From: Lachnospiraceae bacterium
GTDB lineage: Bacteria; Bacillota; Clostridia; Lachnospirales; Lachnospiraceae
DNA length: 56,344 bases
Direction of reading: 5' to 3'
NCBI GenBank assembly: GCA_910574745.1
Contig: CAJTCE010000018.1
Location: 14,029-70,372 of the forward strand
In this document: positions 54,613-56,344 of the stretch, piece by piece
Layout: every line of letters starts with the position of its first letter
Numbering within the stretch: position 1 is the stretch's first letter
Position numbers and translations under genes: made by a program
Notes under the pieces: generated by a model
Seen by the model: only the letters and a program-made list of their open reading frames with translations
Told to the model about the DNA's origin: nothing
Databases searched by the model: none

Positions 54613-54650
54613 AAGTCGGACGCTACAAGCGGTTTTCCGGCTTTTTTATT
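54613..54650 (+). terminator. Terminator after toxin
   Basis: AAGTCGG and CCGGCTT stem followed by a T-rich run. Confidence 0.75.
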
Positions 54651-54771
54651 TTTCCGCTTGCAATCCCGCCAAAACAGAGGTAAGCTACGACACCACGGAA
54701 GTCTGCAAATAAAAAGTCAAGCAGAAATTAGAGAACTTTGAAAATTTATACAGGTTGAAAAATGAGTATTA

Positions 54772-54803
54772 CAAAAAGACCACCGCAAAGCGCCGGTCTG
54801 ATA
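54772..54803 (-). terminator. Terminator downstream of IS110 transposase
   Basis: AGACC ... GGTCT stem with inner GCG/CGC pairing, followed on the minus strand by TTTTT. Between 54650 and 54772 I see no gene; a plus-strand frame reading KVKQKLENFENLYRLKNEYY may be a remnant. Confidence 0.55.
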
Positions 54804-54821
54804 AAAAAAGAAGACATTTGT

Positions 54822-56039
54822 TTATGATTCTTCGGTTCCTGAAAGCGTGGAAAGATATTCTTTAATCCGCCCGTAATAAATGCGGAGGAACTTGTTTGCA
54901 CCTGCAGTCATGTATACATAGTAAGGCTTGCCTTGCGTTCGCTTTTTATCCATAAAAGCATAAACGGCATCGTCAACAGGAGAACGCCTGATAAGCCCAT
55001 CCATGATCTGGAAGAGAGTCTTGCGCAGGCTTGGCGACCCCTTCTTGGTTGTAGGCACACTTTTCTGGATGTGCTGCCCGGAATCGTTCTTTCCGGGATC
55101 AACACCAGCGAAAGCAGTCAAAGCTCCGCGGTGTGTGAAACGTGTCACATCCCCTATCTCAGCCATGAGTTGTGAGCCAAGAGTCGGTCCGACACCGTTC
55201 ATTGCCATGACAACAGGGTATTCCGGCAGTGTGGAAGCAGTTTCGTCCATTTTCAGACGAAGGGATTCCACCGTTTCAGAAGCGGTATTCAGCATTGCCA
55301 CAGCCTGCCGTATCAGCAGCTTCGTGCTGTCATCCTTCGGGAATACGGCGATTAGGTCAGAGGAGAGCTGATATATCTTCTCTGCTTTATCAGCACTGAA
55401 GTTATAACCTTTGCGTTTACACCAGTTCTGATAGTGTTGTGTAAAAGCATCCAGGGACTTGGAGCGTACACAGTCCACATGCCAGTAGGTATAGACGAAA
55501 TCTACCCATTTCTGGCTGCCATCGCTGCGTGCAGGACTGTCAAAGAAACCGTTCGCACCCGGATAAGTCTGGTCGAGTAGGGCAATGAGGTTGTTCTTCA
55601 TGGCAGTCTTCTGAGACATATAAAAGCCGAACTGCCGGTTCATGGTCTTTAGCTGGCTACGTGTTTTATCCGTGTTTCCATATTGCTTCAGTTTTGCCCA
55701 TCGGTCAAGGGTATAACGTGCGATTTTTTTGGAATCAGCCTTATCAGTTTTTGGCGCGCGCAGGGAATCGTCCCCGAAGTCTTTGATCAGGACGGGATTT
55801 ACAGCACTGACAAAAATACCGGCATCGGAAAGCCATGTGGCAACCGGTTCATAGTACCTTCCAGTGTGTTCCATGCAGACTTTCGTTTCCCCGTCAAGGC
55901 TTCTGATAATCTCAATTAACTCATTAATTGAGGACTGTGTATGCGGAATGTCCCGGGGAGACATCAGGACAATATCACCCGGCCTCCGGATTGTGACGGT
56001 ACTCTTACCTTTAGAAACATCAATACCAACAGCGTTCAT
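54822..56039 (-). CDS. IS110-family transposase (DEDD recombinase)
   Basis: 405 residues from ATG 56039 (AAAGGAG upstream). The RuvC-like DEDD domain: VGIDVSKGKSTV (Asp), CMEHTGRYYEP (Glu), DKADSKKIARY (Asp). C-terminal Transposase_20 domain: VMAMNGVGPTLGSQLMAEIG and RGALTAFAGVDPGKNDSG with the conserved Ser region. IS110 enzymes are guided by a bridge RNA from the element's noncoding end. The gene looks intact. Confidence 0.93.
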   Translation of the reverse strand: MNAVGIDVSKGKSTVTIRRPGDIVLMSPRDIPHTQSSINELIEIIRSLDGETKVCMEHTGRYYEPVATWLSDAGIFVSAVNPVLIKDFGDDSLRAPKTDKADSKKIARYTLDRWAKLKQYGNTDKTRSQLKTMNRQFGFYMSQKTAMKNNLIALLDQTYPGANGFFDSPARSDGSQKWVDFVYTYWHVDCVRSKSLDAFTQHYQNWCKRKGYNFSADKAEKIYQLSSDLIAVFPKDDSTKLLIRQAVAMLNTASETVESLRLKMDETASTLPEYPVVMAMNGVGPTLGSQLMAEIGDVTRFTHRGALTAFAGVDPGKNDSGQHIQKSVPTTKKGSPSLRKTLFQIMDGLIRRSPVDDAVYAFMDKKRTQGKPYYVYMTAGANKFLRIYYGRIKEYLSTLSGTEES

Positions 56040-56344
56040 AACAGATACTCCTTTACCATGTAGTAGCAATGGTCAATACCAGATTTACTCATTGCCTGTT
56101 CAATCTACTGGGTATCACACGAACGCCTAAAGGTTCAACCTGCGTAAAACGAATGCTGCGAATGAGGGCTGGTTGGCTGACTTCCGTACGGACGTAAAGT
56201 TCCAGGAGGGATCTGCCAGACCATCTGCATCACTCATTCTAACAGCTTAAGCAACAAGATGGATAATTCCTTACTGGCTGTAAGGGGTATTAACCATAAA
56301 TATATTGTAGTAGGAGGGATTGGATTGGAAAAGGATTCTGCATT
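56040..56344 (-). other. Noncoding flank of IS110 element, candidate bridge RNA region
   Basis: About 300 bases without a convincing gene upstream of the transposase. It contains short self-complementary stretches (for example TCCGTACGGA near 56200). In IS110 elements the long noncoding end before the transposase makes the bridge RNA. Element end not defined. Confidence 0.45.

Noticed and set aside
54690-54800. Plus-strand frame reading like the end of a helical plasmid protein
   Set aside because: No start, no ribosome site and too short; at most a remnant, so not listed as a gene.
1-56344. tRNA genes as integration targets
   Set aside because: I found no cloverleaf-compatible stretch with a TTCGA-type T loop on either strand by eye.

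Overview
The window is mostly one bacteriophage genome (about 1 to 46.74 kb) joined to a bacterial accessory segment (about 46.8 to 56.3 kb). AGGAGG-type ribosome sites, TTGACA/TATAAT promoters, T-rich intrinsic terminators, two tandem endolysins for a Gram-positive wall and the flanking gene types point to a Firmicutes host, probably a gut Clostridia/Lachnospiraceae. That placement is inferred from gene style, not from a marker gene.

Almost all phage genes lie on the minus strand, so the phage reads from right to left. Early and regulatory genes come first (46.7-33 kb): small HTH and zinc-ribbon proteins, YopX-like proteins, an HUH replication initiator, a radical SAM protein, an adenine/N4-cytosine and a C5-cytosine DNA methyltransferase, a DnaQ-like exonuclease and a RecU resolvase. 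A plasmid-type partition operon follows (ParA 33553-34308, ParB 30793-32262). Then come a sigma-like late regulator, small and large terminase, portal, ClpP-type protease with a nested scaffold, decoration protein, capsid, connectors, sheath, tube, a frameshifting tail chaperone, a tape measure with hydrophobic repeats, baseplate genes X-D-V-U-W-J-I and a tail-tip cluster. The contractile tail makes it a myovirus. Lysis genes (holin, lysozyme-like enzyme, amidase) close the late region. A small divergent control region (RHH repressor and two plus-strand genes) sits at 0.4-1.5 kb.

Three systems stand out. (1) A complete diversity-generating retroelement (DGR): target gene 1 with VR1, Avd, template repeat TR and reverse transcriptase, plus a second target gene carrying VR2 about 39 kb away in the early region. 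VR1 and VR2 differ from TR at 21 positions in total, 20 of them TR adenines. Both VRs are followed by a hairpin with a GGTA tetraloop. (2) A dispersed near-palindrome, TGTGNCCGANTCGGNCACA, occurs seven times, roughly every 2-9 kb. Five copies lie inside unrelated coding genes, always in the frame that reads V-T-D-S-[DG]-T. With phage-encoded ParA/ParB these look like scattered parS centromeres. Together with the HUH Rep, and with no integrase seen, this suggests a phage-plasmid lifestyle. (3) An RHH repressor regulon: nine copies of ATACTT-N4-AAGTAT at four loci. At three loci one copy fills the 17-bp spacer of a promoter with a perfect -10 hexamer. One three-operator array is duplicated in mirror image 34 kb away, and another pair lies upstream of rep, next to a candidate small RNA.

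The right segment carries an FtsX-like ABC permease that appears cut short at the phage junction, a second permease, a lipoprotein, a divergent two-component system, a PEBP-family protein, an HxlR regulator, a type III toxin-antitoxin locus (RNA repeats, terminator and ToxN/AbiQ-like toxin) and an IS110-family transposase with a noncoding flank that could hold a bridge RNA.
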